Numbered from the stretch's first letter, positions 1 through 13,824 are shown. The stretch: DNA of 64,000 bases from Unio delphinus (GCA_029339505.1 JAQISU010000114.1:5258001-5322000); one strand, 5' to 3'. Notes: generated from the letters alone by a model not told the origin. Numbers and translations: made by a program.

Positions 1-111
1 TGATTTAGTGCCATTTCATAAAACTGTTCATCTCTACTTTCACATTTGCTTTTAGACTGAACTACAAATAACTTTATAAAACATATGGATTTCAAGGAAA
101 CCGGTTTATAA

Positions 112-202
112 ACTACTACTACTCATACAACTAGTGTAACTACTACTACTACTACGACAACTGCTACTACTACTACAATAATAATAATAATAATAATAAT
201 CA
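112..202. repeat. imperfect trinucleotide tract (ACT/AAT)
   Basis: Runs of ACT, then AAT units. Related imperfect ACT tracts occur at the equivalent places in units B (15684-15722) and C (35639-35705). Confidence 0.8.
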
Positions 203-455
203 TAGTACATAATTTTAACGAAAGTAGGTCATGCAATAGGTCTAGAGATCAGTTTATTACACAAAGGGTGAATGTTGTCTCTTTGAAAAATGGGTGGACC
301 GTAACGGGGAGGCAAGTTAACATCGTCAATGCCATATGTATCATATCATCCAGACTACAGCATTTTACCTATCGTGCGTTTCAATTCGGTCCAGTCATCC
401 CAGATGGGACCCATGTGACAGCATCGGAAGGGACTTTACGTAATGGATGTTATAT

Positions 456-715
<260 letters not shown>

Positions 716-737
716 ACTTAACCATCCAAATACTTAC

Positions 738-1796
738 AAGAATAACAACCATATCCTGGGAATTGCACTTCGATGCAACCCAGAGGACGATGAACAAAAT
801 TATTGGGATGATGGCCTGAAAAAAGAGATTTTCAAAGTACCAGACTGATTGCTTTCTCTTTAGGATTCTGAATAATAGTGTTCCTTCGGGTTTTGATTCT
901 AATGCAATATCTGACATACACATACATGTATATACATTTAATTCACAAATTTTTACTGTTAATTTTAAGTAGTTCATGTTTATAAATACCATATCTTGCA
1001 AACTGTGTTTACATAAAAAAACATATAAAGGCATATTAAATGATGTAATTGTGATGTTGTTTTAGCTGTAAAAGTGGTATGAGTTCTTTTCAGTTTTTGT
1101 AGATCAAACGAATGAAGTCAATGGTTTAGTAGTGTAATGCGTGGTTATTGTCGTGATGCAGGGAAAGTTGTTAATTTTGTCTTTGCTATTGTTTAAAGAT
1201 GATAATGATTTGTGTGATTATGTCCCTGTGGTAACGGTCTAGGCGAGAATAGCAACGAATATGAAGATTATGGTGTGCATGTATATGTGTTATTTTGGAA
1301 TACTAGCGTAGTTTTAATAATGCTGCTGTCGTATCACTACAATGTCTGCAGTGTGGTAGTTTATCGGTGTGCTTAGCACTGGGCAATATTTGCAAACATG
1401 TAGCATCATGTCTACTTAGTCTCATTATACTGAGGAAAAACCTACCAGACCTAGTAATAACACCTAAATGCTGAGCTCCAAGCGATTAAGTGCTAGTACA
1501 TTATATATGTTGTGGTAGCCATTGGATAGTTATCGTTTGTGCTGTTACTGTCTTTGTCGTTGTTGCCATTACTAATATGTTGTTTTAATGGTAATTCAAG
1601 AACTAAAAATAAGAGGAATCATTATTATTATTGATATTATTATTATAATTATTATTATTACCGGTAGTTTTCTTACCGAAAGGAGGAAGTAAAAAAACAT
1701 ATAGTTTATGGACAGTAGTACACAACTGATGATGGCGATGACATAAGTTATGTGATATACTGCTATCACCTTCTGTAATAAGGGGTTCACCTCCAT
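738..1796 (-). CDS. four-transmembrane protein, copy A (first two coding exons; partial)
   Basis: Exon 1 is 1796-1677 (40 codons, opening MEVNPLLQKV and ending FYFLLS before GTAAG). Exon 2 is 815-738 (26 codons, AIIPIILFIVLWVASKC..., ending before GTAAG). Both match copies B and C in length and phase. In B and C the last exon lies about 1.5-1.6 kb further along the minus strand, so here it falls beyond the left edge of the window. Nothing visible is broken, but completeness cannot be judged. Helix 1 differs from B (ITYVIAIISCVLLSINY against MTQVIVIIVCLVVSIPN) while staying hydrophobic, which argues for selection on topology. Confidence 0.75.
1618..1662. repeat. AAT array in intron 1, copy A
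   Basis: ATT/ATA triplets on the plus strand, ending about 14 bp from the donor of coding exon 1. Short and interrupted compared with the same array in B and C. Confidence 0.85.
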
Positions 1797-1803
1797 TTCT
1801 TTT
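1677..1803 (-). other. exon 1 of copy A including short 5' non-coding part
   Basis: The acceptor is TAATAG before GAAAAGAAATGG; the ATG lies 7 nt into the exon. The matching exons are 16547-16674 (B) and 36626-36753 (C), where the exon begins GAGCAGAAATG. Because the ATG sits in the second exon of the transcript, the 35-bp exon upstream would be 5' untranslated. Confidence 0.6.
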
Positions 1804-1809
1804 CCTATT

Positions 1810-4800
1810 AAAAATGAAAATATATAAATGTAAGAAAGAGACCTTCTAAATAGCTTTTGGACACGTATCATAATTTTGGTCATCAGAGTACTGAGTGTAG
1901 TCCTCAGAACAAAATAAACTTTCTAAACAAAAATAGTTAAATGATAAATTTCCAATTCCAAACGAATTTGCCAATTTAAAATGTATACGTTATTGCAACA
2001 CATATAGGGCAGAAAAGATGCGTTCATTTATGTAAGTTTAAGTTTACGTCACGTCTCATGAAAGATATAAACATATATAACATGGTTGATGTAACCTGCT
2101 TTAGTACGTGAAATGTGTACGGATTACAGTTTGGTGTGTCTGGAAGGTAATAAATATATATTTCAATCATTGTATTGATAATTCTGAACTTAGCATTTAA
2201 CAAATTTACTTTTAACGTATGATTGGCAACATGCATGTGCTTGTTACTATATGACGAACACATTCTTCCAATTTTGTAAATTTGTAGGACATGTGTGGGT
2301 GCCTTGTTCCATAAGTAACATAGTTTTGTCTGCTTGATTTCCATTTTCAACACCGAAAGTGCCTGCAAATCCACAATATGTGGCTTAATTCTAGGACGAA
2401 GTTACTAGAGCTAATGTACCTGATCATAGTGATAATGGCCATTGACACCAACTTTGACTCGCTTGTTACTTGCCAAAGTTATGGTTTTCTCTACTGTTTC
2501 ATCCAGTAACGAGATGTGAAACTAAAGTTTCTTTGCAGAAACAGTTTTTATAATCTCTATCAACGTGGCTTTACTCTTTGACTTTGGTTTGCCTCAAAAT
2601 CTAGATGATTATTCCTTACACCAAGTTCATTAATTTCATTATTTAGTCTACTAATAAGTGACAATAAATGTATAACATCAGTCTACTTTGATTTTGGTTC
2701 CCTCAGAAAACTAGCAAATCAGGCGTCCATTAGCCTTATTCCACCAAGTATACTGGACGCCATATATAGATTATCATTATCAGAATTGTCATTATACCTC
2801 GATGACAATTTGTCACACTGAACGTTGCAACATCTATGTTTGTTTTGCTGGGGAGTGGGGAAATGTATAATACTTACTAACGCTTTCATTCTGGAGACTC
2901 ATGTTGGTATTCATGTACTACAGTTGACACAGTAGACAAACTTGAATCGTATATCTGCAATTTAATTTCAAAAAATAATTATGTATATTTCACTGACGCT
3001 AATTTACAAATGTCCAACATGGCTGAAAGAGATCAAGTTTAATGTCTAATGCATCCGACTGCGACGTCTGTTTGTAAAAGACTCAAAGAGCAAATATCGA
3101 ATCTCTAGATCTGGCTACAAATTAATCAGACGCACGACCTATGAAATTAGCAGTATATTCTAAAAATGTATTTAGCCCCACGTTTTATTATTTTAATAAC
3201 AAATTCATGAAGAGTTTGGGTTCGGGCTAGAATCATTAAAGCTCGCTTCTGTTAAATATATGTACCTTACATGATTTTATCTCCATATAACATCATGCCC
3301 AAATTAATGCAAATAAACACATTTTAGTTTCAAAATGTGTTATTTTACGTCAAGTCTAAATGCTCTCAAGGTTATTTTCAACTTAGTCCAGATCATATAT
3401 GGAAAACATGCAATACAATTTAACATCTAAAGCAATTGTCTACTGTTTGGGTATTGTATTGGTAATAGAGTTGCTACTAGGAAACTATGCCTTTGTCAAC
3501 CTACTAAGCCCATATCAAGCGAGCTATATTACGTTAACAACGCTTTTTCAATTATATACATAAAAATTAAGCTCAAATGAGCAATCAACACTTCTATATC
3601 TCCTTAAATACAAATATGGCTGGAAGCCGAAGGATAAATAAATTACATTTTCTCACTGCACTCCTGTATAACATTATGCTAACACCATCTTTTTAATTCA
3701 TGATCGTTTTAACAACCAAACGAATTTCCGTTTTACATTAACAAAAATGAATTGTTTTTGGAAAAGTAAACAATGTTAGTAAACTTACTTTTATCTCTTT
3801 ATATCGGCATCATATATAGTAGTCATACTGAAACATTAATGCAAATGAGAAAATGTAATCAAGAACGTAATGGGGAGAGAATTTGCTTGTGTTGTAAAAC
3901 TGTTGTAGCCTATATCCGTTCCACGACCCCACCCCCTCCGAAATGTTGAAATGACGTCTTTGAGTGTCATCTCTCCAGTTTACTAGGAAGAGGCCCAGTA
4001 AAGTACTGGGGATAGTATTTTGCAATAGTAGAAATATCTAGTATAATTTTTGGCGTTTTTTGACAATGTTCTGTTTGGGTATTATTTTTTTAGATATATG
4101 GAGAGCAGGATATTTATCCATCCACCATCATGTCGTATAGTATCTACGTATTCTGCAACTGTACTTCACATTCCTGTCAATCTGCATTGTCATCTAGCTG
4201 CATTACAGGTAACCATTAGACTATCACCATTTGTATGACCGTCTCGATTACCTGTCACATTTTCAATAACATTCAAGACTAAACTAAGGTACATCTGGTG
4301 CATATCAGGTATATGTGACAAAGACTGTAAGAACAGTCATTGTGAGTAATGCACAATATGTGTTATCTTAAATGTCTCGTCAAGACCACTTCAAACTTTT
4401 ACATACTCAGATCTGCCGTTGTAAAATGTATTTGGCAGATCAGGGTATATGTGGTTTGTTACAAATTATCAGAAAATTATAAATAATGGCCCCTTTATCT
4501 GCAGGCGCATTATGTGGGGGTAGGTCAGGGGCTGCATTGTGTGGTTTTCAATTTGACCTATTACTTCGAACACTTGCATTTTCAATTTTGAACTTAAAAG
4601 AGAACAATTTATAGACAATTGATAATATTTTAAACATTTTATTGAGCAGTAAATGCTAACTACAACCATTAAAAGTAAATATATTCTTGACAAAGTTTAA
4701 AATAATAAGGATCTCATCTTTGACTGTTTAAGTGAAGACAGGTTTGAGGTTGGTGTTGTTTAATAGTACAAACATAAATTTTCCAAGGAATATAATATTG

Positions 4801-5400
4801 CATCATATTAGGATCTTGGTACTAACTCAGATCCCATAATAAACGTACGCTAACACCATTAATATAAATATTCAAAACCGCCGAAATTCATTAATAATCA
4901 GGTTCGAATGTATATTTAGAAGTCTTGAAACTTCCTTGAAGACATCCTTTGTAAAGAGAATATTAGATGAGTCTGATCATGTTCGGGATCTACAAATATT
5001 TTGAAACATTTGTATTCTACAAACATGACACAAATTCTAATTTCAGTCACGATTGTCCCAAGGATTATCTTTTGTATCTTATTTTCATTACCAATGGCCA
5101 GCAAAATCTAAAAATAGTATTCTATGTAAACCGTTTTCTAGTTTGGTTCCAGTTCTTCATCATCAATAGTACGGCCATTCCTTACAGTAACATTACGACA
5201 AGTATAGCTGCAGCGGTTAGCGCTCTGTGTAAAAAATTGTGTTGGTCTCACTTTATCCGTTACCCAGTGATCCTTGCAGATGGTTCTTTGTGCAGCTCAA
5301 TTTTAAGCTGGTAACTGATCTAACCTACACAACTGGTTCGGCATTTCCGTCATGTGAGTTAAGTAGTATCATATGCATACAATTTCAGTCTTTCTGAAAT
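1810..5400. other. intron / upstream sequence of unit A
   Basis: Non-coding sequence aligned throughout with 16680-20820 (B) and 36760-40690 (C). Unit A lacks about 118 bp near 4175 that B and C have. It also lacks about 0.45 kb of other B sequence near 17200-17650, only part of which C keeps. No gene is supported. Confidence 0.55.
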
Positions 5401-5422
5401 GAACGAAAATTAACACACTTAC

Positions 5423-5457
5423 TTTAACTCCGTATTTCAGAAATATGTTTTGTCTAC
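5423..5457 (-). other. conserved 35-bp upstream exon, copy A
   Basis: On the minus strand a 35-nt block starting GTAGAC and ending GGAGTTAAA is preceded by an acceptor (GAGCAG) and followed by GTAAGTG. The block and both splice sites recur at 20834-20868 and 40693-40737. One frame is open (ending LKYGVK), but its end phase (0) does not fit the acceptor phase needed for a read-through into exon 1, so a 5' untranslated exon is the simpler reading. RNA evidence would decide. Confidence 0.5.
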
Positions 5458-6019
5458 CTGCTCATCTAAGATATGCGTGATTACAAACGCTGACCAGGAA
5501 GAGGCCTAGCAAAGGCGGTGACGAGATCACCTTTACGTCATTTTTATTATAATTAACTAATTTTCCATGTAGACAGGTTAATATTTAGGTGCTTGTTTCT
5601 TGTTTCGTTTTATCAGTTGTAGGGTGTCTTTTCTTCTGCAAGCAATTAAAGAAGAATACACAATAACGTCATCTAATATTTTATACTACCTTTCTGTACC
5701 TCAGAGTTTTGTTTTATCATATACAAATAACGTGGTTAAGTTATCAACTTTATGCAGGCAAGATATAGGACAAGATGGTATCAAATCAAACATTGTCATC
5801 CAATATTATTAATACGTCTGACTGATATCTGCACTTTGTACCACAAAGGTATCAAAGATTCATTGATGTCATTCTGTGTGACATTCATGTATGATATTAG
5901 ATATTTTCTTCACGAACCGTCAGCATTGGGTCTTTTGAAAGGTAAATACATTCATATAACCAGTGCCGTAATACCAAATAGGCAAAGTAGGAACGGATCA
6001 AAATAACAATATTGATAGG

Positions 6020-7179
6020 AGATAATTTGCACGGTGGGACGGGGCGGGGCAAAATGTCAACTGCCTAAGTGTCTCCACAGTGTTTAATCGGGCATTGGAT
6101 ATATCTTTAGAAAATAGAGCAATCTGATAAAGCATAACAGCAAAAAGGCATTACAAATTGTGAAAGACCTCACTAGACACGAGCAACCAAGAGTCCGTAC
6201 CGTTCAAGATAAAAATGGAACATTCCTCACAGAAGCGAGTGACACTGCATAAAGATGGACTGAGTATTGTAAAACACCATCTGATACCATCAGTCCATAT
6301 TATAATCAGAAGATCTTAAAGTTCCATAATCCACAAATCTGGATGTTTTATCTTTCGTCAAAAAAGAAAAGGAGTCAATAAGATCACTGAACAATGGGAA
6401 GGCAGCTGGAGTTTTAAAAAAATCCCAGCTAAACTTATCAAGAATGAAGGGGGAGGGGATCAGTGATAGAGCTACTGACAAAACTTTGCAACAGGATCTT
6501 ATTGACATGTGAACGGAAACTACACTGAAGCAAGTGACTGATTATAACTCTCTCCCAAACAGGCATTCTCCAACTCTGCCAAAACTTCAGAACTCTAAGT
6601 TTAATCAGCAGTGCTATTAAGGTGATGCTGAAGAACATCTTGAACAAACTGAAACCAAACGCAAAATAAATAAACGCTGTAGAATAAGCAGGGTTGTGCA
6701 GTGGAAGAAGCGCAACAAAACAAATATTCAATAACAGGATTCTGTGTGAAAAGTACTCGAAACATCAACAAGACATCTTGCACCTTTAGTGAAAAACGTG
6801 GTCGAAACATCTTCCAGATTTGACACAGAGAAACCCGCTGCAAATACAAAGGTGTTGACAAATGGTGGCATGCATAAACATCTCAGCCAAGAATCGACTC
6901 AGAGGACAGGAACTGGAGAAATTGAGCGAGTGAAACCTCGCCACCGTCAAAAAGGGAAAGCTGAAATGGTATGTCCATATGACTAGAGCCAATAGTCTAT
7001 CAACAACAGTACTATAGGTCAGTGTCTAGGGTGGAAGAAGGAGAGGTAGGAATAGAATACAGTTGCCTGAAAACATCAAAGAATGGACCAGGAAACGCTT
7101 TACGGAGACACATGATCGAGACAAGTGGAGGGAACTGGTCAGATGTTAAGTAGAACCGTGCCTCGACGTCCACACTAAG

Positions 7180-7215
<36 letters not shown>
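6020..7215 (+). mobile_element. RTE-type LINE remnant, unit A
   Basis: Decayed non-LTR retrotransposon in sense orientation. Fragments readable in mixed frames include the pre-RT region ending in the AGVDNIP-like step (here near 6390) and the region before RT motif B near 6650. Both the catalytic core and most of the post-RT region are gone. The last conserved part (GQCLGWKKER-like, from 7020) is followed by a (GAT)n tail at 7174-7214. Many stops and frameshifts. Confidence 0.65.
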
Positions 7216-7216
<1 letters not shown>

Positions 7217-7219
7217 TAT

Positions 7220-8670
7220 ATCTTGCTGGACGAAGGGCATTTTGATGGATGTAAGTTCTTGATTACTCGCATAAATACACGTGTGTCGGGGGGTCTGTGT
7301 GTTTGTTACAGGGAAACCATCATTACGGCCATAGTTCATTGTCATTGTGTACTCATTATGTTGCTGTTAGCATTAGGGAACCAAATGTGTGTCAGCTTAA
7401 TGTTTGATATTCTTATTATCTCGATTAGCTTGCTGACTGATTCTCTTACAGAATATCAGTAAAAACCGTTATTACGTCGATAGTGTACTCATTATGTTCA
7501 TATTAGCATTAAGGGGAAACAATGTATGTCACCTTAATGTTTGATATACTTAAGTTGATTAGCTTACTGACTGATTCACTTGTCAGTCAAGTATCATAAT
7601 GTCACCGATAACTAGTATTTACAACGTCTGATGCAAGATATGTGCGATTCTATTCAAAAAATGTTATGCGAAACTTAACCGTGTGTTGAGATTGTGTTTT
7701 ATCCCACCGTCAGTAAATAACCATGAAGGCGGCAAATATTAAAATGCCCTCTAGTTTTTAAACGTAATGAAACGTTTAAAGATTTTTACTTGATATAGAA
7801 AAGCAAGAACCTCTTTTCATTTCCTTTATCTCGAGTCAAATTCCTTGTTAAGACATAACACACTCAAGGTTTTCAAACAGGTTCGAAAAACCCGAACTAT
7901 AGTGAAAAACACAGGAGCTTGTATTGTTTCATACAACTTGCATGTCGTACATGTAATATTCAATAACTAAGGTAGCTTGAAATAATTGTATTTAGTCTTA
8001 AATGGGTCGCGCGAGAAAGAAGAGAATTTCACTCACTTGTCGAAATGATATGGTAACTGCATGAATATAAATGATATAATAACGTACCATAAATCAATAG
8101 ATTTTAAAAAGTTTTACCAATATTTTACACATTCAAATAATTTCATTTTGATCTTAATTTATTTCAATAACGAATGTGTCTCTTCCCTTGAAATATAAAT
8201 CCGTTGACAAATAGGACCTAGAAAGCACGAAGAAGATAGATGTAGATGTAGAGAACGCTGGAAAGTATCGCTATATAATGTTAGTGTTATAAATGACTAA
8301 TGAGATCAAGACGCAAAATCAATAGCTCGTTGAATCTTTCAAGCTCAAAATGATGCCTAAATGATCGATAAGACGCACTTTCTTAAGTAATCAAGGGCAA
8401 TGTTAGAAACTGGAAGTTGAACATAAAAGTTCAGAATATTTATAACGAAGTACTATGGTATAACGGGTCTTAAATTAAGCGATTGTTGAATAAGCAAATA
8501 AAGAATTCGACCTTCAGAATATAATATATCTGGTGGGTGTTCTGAGATATATATATTTACATCAATTTCAAGGCTGGACCAGGTGAAGTGTTTCTCGGTC
8601 GTGGGCGATTTGTGGCTTGGTTTCCAAAACTTTAAAAGGATCTTGACTTTCATCCAATGGGCACCATGCG
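7220..8670. other. unit A sequence right of the RTE remnant
   Basis: Aligns with 23145-24425 (B) and 42945-44200 (C). No gene or additional element seen. Confidence 0.5.
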
Positions 8671-8671
8671 T

Positions 8672-9460
8672 CCACTTTATCAGTCGAAATCAGAGCCATA
8701 ACCTTGCTCTGATATTTATCAAACAGAAACGTATTTTAAATAGCATTATCTTCTGTGAATCGCATTCAGTGGTTTTGTCAATACACAATAGAACACTAGA
8801 GAACCCATTAGTAGGCAATCTCCTTGTCAAAAATACGAAGCTTAGTACCTCTATCCCAAGAACCATCTGATTTTAAATTACCTGTTTAGTGCTTTTAAAC
8901 GTCGAATCAAAACGTAACTACGACAGATTTGGCAGGCATTATGGGATGATGCAGTGGATAACAAACCTAATGCCATAACACCAACTGCGAGTATGGACTC
9001 CTTCCTACAGAACCATCCTTAAAGAAAAGGTAGTCATTACAAGAAGCAAATTTGGTCATACATACATAATTCCCTCTCACATATTAAAAGGTGAATATAA
9101 AACAGAGTGCGTTTCTTGCAATGGACCATTTCCTGTTGGGCACTTTATGACCAAGTGTTCCGACTTACAACCTACGGGTAGTAAATACTATAATGTACAT
9201 GGCATGAAAGAACTTTTTGATACTATCAATACTTGTATTGTAGATTTCCTGAAGGAGTTATATCTTTTTTTTTCAACTATAACTTGTATGCCATCACCTA
9301 GAGCATTTTTATCTAATGTAAATACCGCACCCTATTTTCAACATCTTTTCATCAACCTGCACCATTTACATCTCTCTGATTGAGAAGCTTTATGTTTTAC
9401 TGCTACCAAAATCTTACCATTTTATGTTGAACTCTTTGGTTTTTTATATCGCTGTTCAAT
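8672..9460 (+). mobile_element. I/Nimb-type LINE fragment (RNase H to 3' UTR), unit A
   Basis: Plus-strand frames match the 3' half of the LINE at 26551-31137. These are the RNase H middle part (IFIKQKRILNSIIFCESHSV against the B copy's FIEEKRILNIIIFCDSLSV), the Cys-rich tail (CVSCNGPFPVGHFMTKCSDL) and the 3' UTR. The catalytic Asp of the IFCD motif is Glu here. The fragment begins abruptly after GGGCACCATGCG of the unit and stops at about 9460 inside the 3' UTR, where CpG-rich sequence takes over. Confidence 0.75.
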
Positions 9461-9463
9461 GGC

Positions 9464-9545
9464 ACCCCGTCGTTGGCGCGCAGGTCAAAAGCGCGCCGAC
9501 AATATCGCGCAGCGAAATGTGCCCGTCAAATGCGCGCCGTCGAAA
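9464..9545. other. CpG-rich module with repeated GCGCGC cores
   Basis: About 80 bp of sharply elevated GC in an AT-rich window. It contains TTGGCGCGCAGGTCAAAAGC, GCGCGCCGACAATATCGCGC, GAAATGTGCCCGTCAAATGC and GCGCGCCGTCGAAATCG. The elements GCGCGC(C) and GTCAAA recur at roughly 20-30 bp spacing in both orientations. This could be the terminal or subterminal region of a DNA transposon. No protein or matching second end is visible. Confidence 0.55.
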
Positions 9546-12240
9546 TCGAACAACATAAACTCCATATGCCAATTTCTAGTGAGCATACATCAAAGAGTGT
9601 AGAATCTTTATATTTAGTAGAAACAAACTAAACATTTGAATCAGTTTGAAAATACATAAAAGTGTGTACACTCTTATCATTGAGTAGAGATAAACTAATA
9701 GTTTGAATAACTCTTTTCAGTGAGCAGACATCAAGATGTGCATTTACGCAGTATAAGCCTAGACAACTATAAATCCAAAATTTCTTTTGTGAAAATTTGA
9801 AAAGTGGTAGATATAATAAACAGAAATTTATTTTAATTTTTTTCATTTTTGCCTTTGTTTGTATTGATTATGCACATAACGTTGCAATTAGAACAGTGAT
9901 AGACATAAAACCTTGTAACTTAGTTTAATAATAGTACATGTAAACCTTTTTTTTAAAGATAGATATTTCAGTCAGACAAACAAATTAGTCCATGATCACA
10001 CTGTTTGTGCAAACACTGAAATAACTTTTATTTGCAAGTCAATATTTGAAATATTTTCTCCAATATTACATGTAAACTGTGATCCTTCAAATATACAGAT
10101 ACTGCTACAGTGAGCTACCCTTTTCATGATAATAGATATCACTACAAATTTGTATAACTTTGTTTTATACTTGTATGTATTCCATTTACTGTTTTAGTTA
10201 TTCTGCGTAATAAGTACCAATTCTGCTCGGAATTTATTTCTCAAATGCATAAATGTTTGGCCAGGGTACTATATTTCCATAGTAAGAGTATCAAAAAAGA
10301 ACTTCATCCAATATACTATTTAAGAGGACCATTTTAAAATTAAAAAATGGTATGATGCTCAGTCTGTTTTCTTAAGAAGAATTCCATTGTAGATGCCCAC
10401 TTTACAAAATCCCGCCTGGCAAGATTAACCTGTTTACAATGAGTACATGTGCATGTAAACATTTATGTGCTCATGAGCTAAGTAAACAAGCTTAGCTAAT
10501 GTACACTTGTGAAACACAACTACTATGAGAGATCGCCTGTCATGAGGGAACAGAAATTCGCTGTATTGATTTCATAAAATCTTATGATGTGTCGTGAGAG
10601 TCCATTATAGTTTTTTTCTGCAGAATGTGTTTTGTCAAGAATAATAACCTATGTTGATAATAAGGCAAACTCAAATTAGGGTAGGTATGTAGGTAAAAAT
10701 ATATATTAAACATAAGCACTAAAGTTGATGGGCTAAGCTTTACCAGCTCAATTAGACGCAAAGATTAATATTGGGAATTTGTAATGTTACCCTGGAGGAA
10801 ACTAGTGCTAGGAGATCTATAAAATATGAGTGTCAGTGACCTACTGGTAAAATAATGTGTGTACTCATCAATAGTCATTAAATCACCAAGTTTCATGTTT
10901 CAGTAAAGCTGTGTTCAGTTTACTAACAATTGGCGTGCATGAGCGATACAAATGTGAAACAAAGGCCACAGCAACTTCTCGTAAGTTGTGGAACTTTTTT
11001 GGATAATCTTTAACAGTTCTTGTTTGATAATCTAAAACAAACTTTCACCAATGTCAACTTAGCCATAAGTACCCTTGGTACTAACCTACGTTTGCAATGA
11101 AAGTGAAAAACAGACTGAGATCTAGATTTCAACAAATTCATGTTTCAAAGTCGTACGTACGGAGCAAAACGATAAAGGGAAATATGGTTAAAGCAGTCTG
11201 TCATGAGCTAAATTCAGACACTTTACCCAAAAGAACAAGTATATACAAAGGTACTCCTTATCAACAGAGAGTAGGTTCTATGATATAAATTCCAAACTGT
11301 ATCGTATGACTAACATTTGTTTTATATATAAACAAACATTGTGTCCGCACATGTATGTCGGTGTGCTGTGTAGTGTCAGATCCACTTGCATATTGAATAG
11401 TTATAATGCGGCGTCGACATTGGGGGCCGCTTACAAGCCGAACTGGTAAACTTGGACAACCTTTCATCGAACCATACTTGCAAGAAATCGATAATATTCC
11501 TCAATATAAATGTGCAATATCAAAACTGGGGAGAGAAAGATCAGGAAAGCATGATTATACAAACCAATGTGTTGTAGACGTGTGTTGGGTTCATCCATAA
11601 TTTCTGTCTAACTAGAATACTTATACTCATGCACCTACATACCCTTGTTTTCTTTGAAGTATCTTTTAAAAAGATTTTACATCCAACTGACAATTAATCC
11701 GCCAATAACTCCAAACTAAATATATCGTACATGGTCTGTTGCGCAGTCGCAGCTCTGCCAATTTTTTTTTAAAAAAACGAGACCTTTGAATACCTTGAGG
11801 TGTAACCATCCACTGAAAGAATGACACAGACGGAACGAAAGCAAATTTTATACATAAAAAAATTAATTTTGTACACGTTCTATTTATGCATATTTTATAC
11901 TGTCTGTTTTTCTGTCTTTCTGTCTGTATGTCTGTCTATCTGTCTATCTCTCTACACACACAACGTTCTCTCAGTAACATACATTGTCACGTTTAGTCTA
12001 ATTAAACTCAGGTCTCCGCTGTTATACATGAAAGACAGCGGATATTTAATTTTAATCAGACTTATATTTTAATGATTGTCTGATGATCACTGTGGTAGCA
12101 GGGTCATTCATAAAATCCCGAACAAAACGATAGCTTTTCCTCAATGATGCAGGTATCATAACGATACATTGCCGTTTAAAATTAGCCTAATTGTTTCAAT
12201 AATCGTCGATTTATCTTCTCCAGTTGTAAACGGTGTCAAG
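9546..12240. other. unassigned AT-rich sequence private to unit A
   Basis: About 2.7 kb without counterpart in units B and C. Two plus-strand frames at 11097-11288 and 11406-11600 have protein-like composition (for example RTGKLGQPFIEPYLQEIDNI) but match nothing I recognise. They might be remnants of the element whose end is at 9464-9545. Otherwise nothing stands out. Confidence 0.35.
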
Positions 12241-12249
12241 GGTTTTGGT

Positions 12250-12870
12250 CAACGCCATTTCTCCATTCTGTGTTCAGAACTAGCATGTGCATACCGCCCA
12301 CCTCTTATCATATGAAACAGCACAGTCATTAACCACTGAGAAACGTTTTTCCCCAAAGAGATATGACCAACATCGGCTTCATCAATACGACATCCTTAAT
12401 AAAATTGGTATAGTGTGCAGACTATGCAATCGTCTACCCCAACCGTTAATATGTTATTCCCTGCTCTCTACTTATGGAAGAAGATTGTCTAGTAGTTTGA
12501 AATTAACTACTGGAGTAATGAAGGGTTTCGCATAGAAAAGTATATAATGTATTGCACATAAATGTCGAAAGATCCCAGCATAACCGGAAAACAGAGTATA
12601 CCAGTTTTTACCGTAATCTATGACAGCAGAACAAGAACGTAAAGGTGTGAATATGCAGCTTCACCCCACCCATCCAGACCCTCTCCTACTCCATGCCCAC
12701 TCCTTTTGATCAGACGTTTAGAGCATTCTCGTTCCTGACCAGTGGGTGATTTGAACAGAATGGATGTATTATGCATTACCTTCTGAAAGGTCTGGAATTG
12801 TTTGCTCAGTATATTTCTTTGTAAATTTAAATTGAATACAACATAACAAATGAAGCCGGCTGATTTTATC
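12250..12870. repeat. unit flank block between A and B
   Basis: Most diverged of the three flank blocks. Recognisable matches include CAATCGTCTACCCC near 12428 and the pyrimidine-rich stretch near 12660. Open frames here, such as the minus-strand one at 12618-12872, are not conserved in the other two copies and are not called. Confidence 0.5.
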
Positions 12871-12879
12871 ACGCGGTAA

Positions 12880-13820
12880 TGTTATTTTCCTTAATAACAA
12901 ATTAGACTAAAAATTGGTCCATCTGTTGCGTGACCTACGAAACGTTTAACAATTATGTATTCTTAATAAAAGAGTTCCAATATCAACAGGATGTATGTAT
13001 TCTTGGCTCATCTTTTATTCAGTTACCGCATTACGTTAGGTGGGTCCATGAATTTTTTTATTTATTTTAGGTAACAACCTCGTAAGCGCTGATGCTGTTA
13101 TCCTGCGTCTTTACATCCCTAAAAAGTTCTCACGGACTGAATGATGCAATGACAACGAACATTTTACACATAAAACGTTTCTAGAAGATCGAAGAAAGAA
13201 CAAATTATAATACTTTAAAAGATTCCAATTAAAGACTCAGTTATACACACATATATACTAAAATGGTCAGCAGTGCACTTTGAATAATTATACATAGATC
13301 CACCCACAGTAGCCCTGATCTCTAGATCAACATTTATCCAACAGTTCCCTTTCGATCTAATGTGATGTATAATAAATCATTTTGATCGTTCACACATTGG
13401 TTTAATATATTATGTCTAATTAATATGATATGAAGAACTTTCCATATTATATATGCTCCTACAATCTACAATATCATTTTTGTTTTAAGGAAGCGTGTGA
13501 ATTACAACGAGGATAATTTATTCAATAAATAATCAACATTTCACATGTGCCTCAGGACTTTTCGTACCTATAAAGTGTAGGTGTCCAGACCTTGATGTGA
13601 CGAACAAAATATCAGGTGATGGCTGAATAGATTCTCTCGGAACTCGATATTTGTGCGAGTACCCCTTTTCAAAAATCCATAGTTTATATAGCACTTTTGT
13701 AGTAGCACGTACGTATAGATAGCTTCAAGTGAGGAACATGTACTTATTTATGACCTAAATGAGACCAATTTCATTTCATATTAATGTTAGCCGACACTCT
13801 AGTATACCTTGATGATAACA
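12880..13820. other. unit B left flank, non-coding
   Basis: Aligns with 32040-32690 plus 33607-33900 of unit C, for example GTGTAGGTGTCCAGACCTTG at about 13577 against 33653. No gene seen. Confidence 0.5.
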
Positions 13821-13823
13821 AAC

Positions 13824-13824
<1 letters not shown>

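Noticed and set aside
112..202. CRISPR or other spaced direct-repeat array
   Set aside because: Plain trinucleotide repeats; no spaced repeats of CRISPR type anywhere and the genome is eukaryotic.
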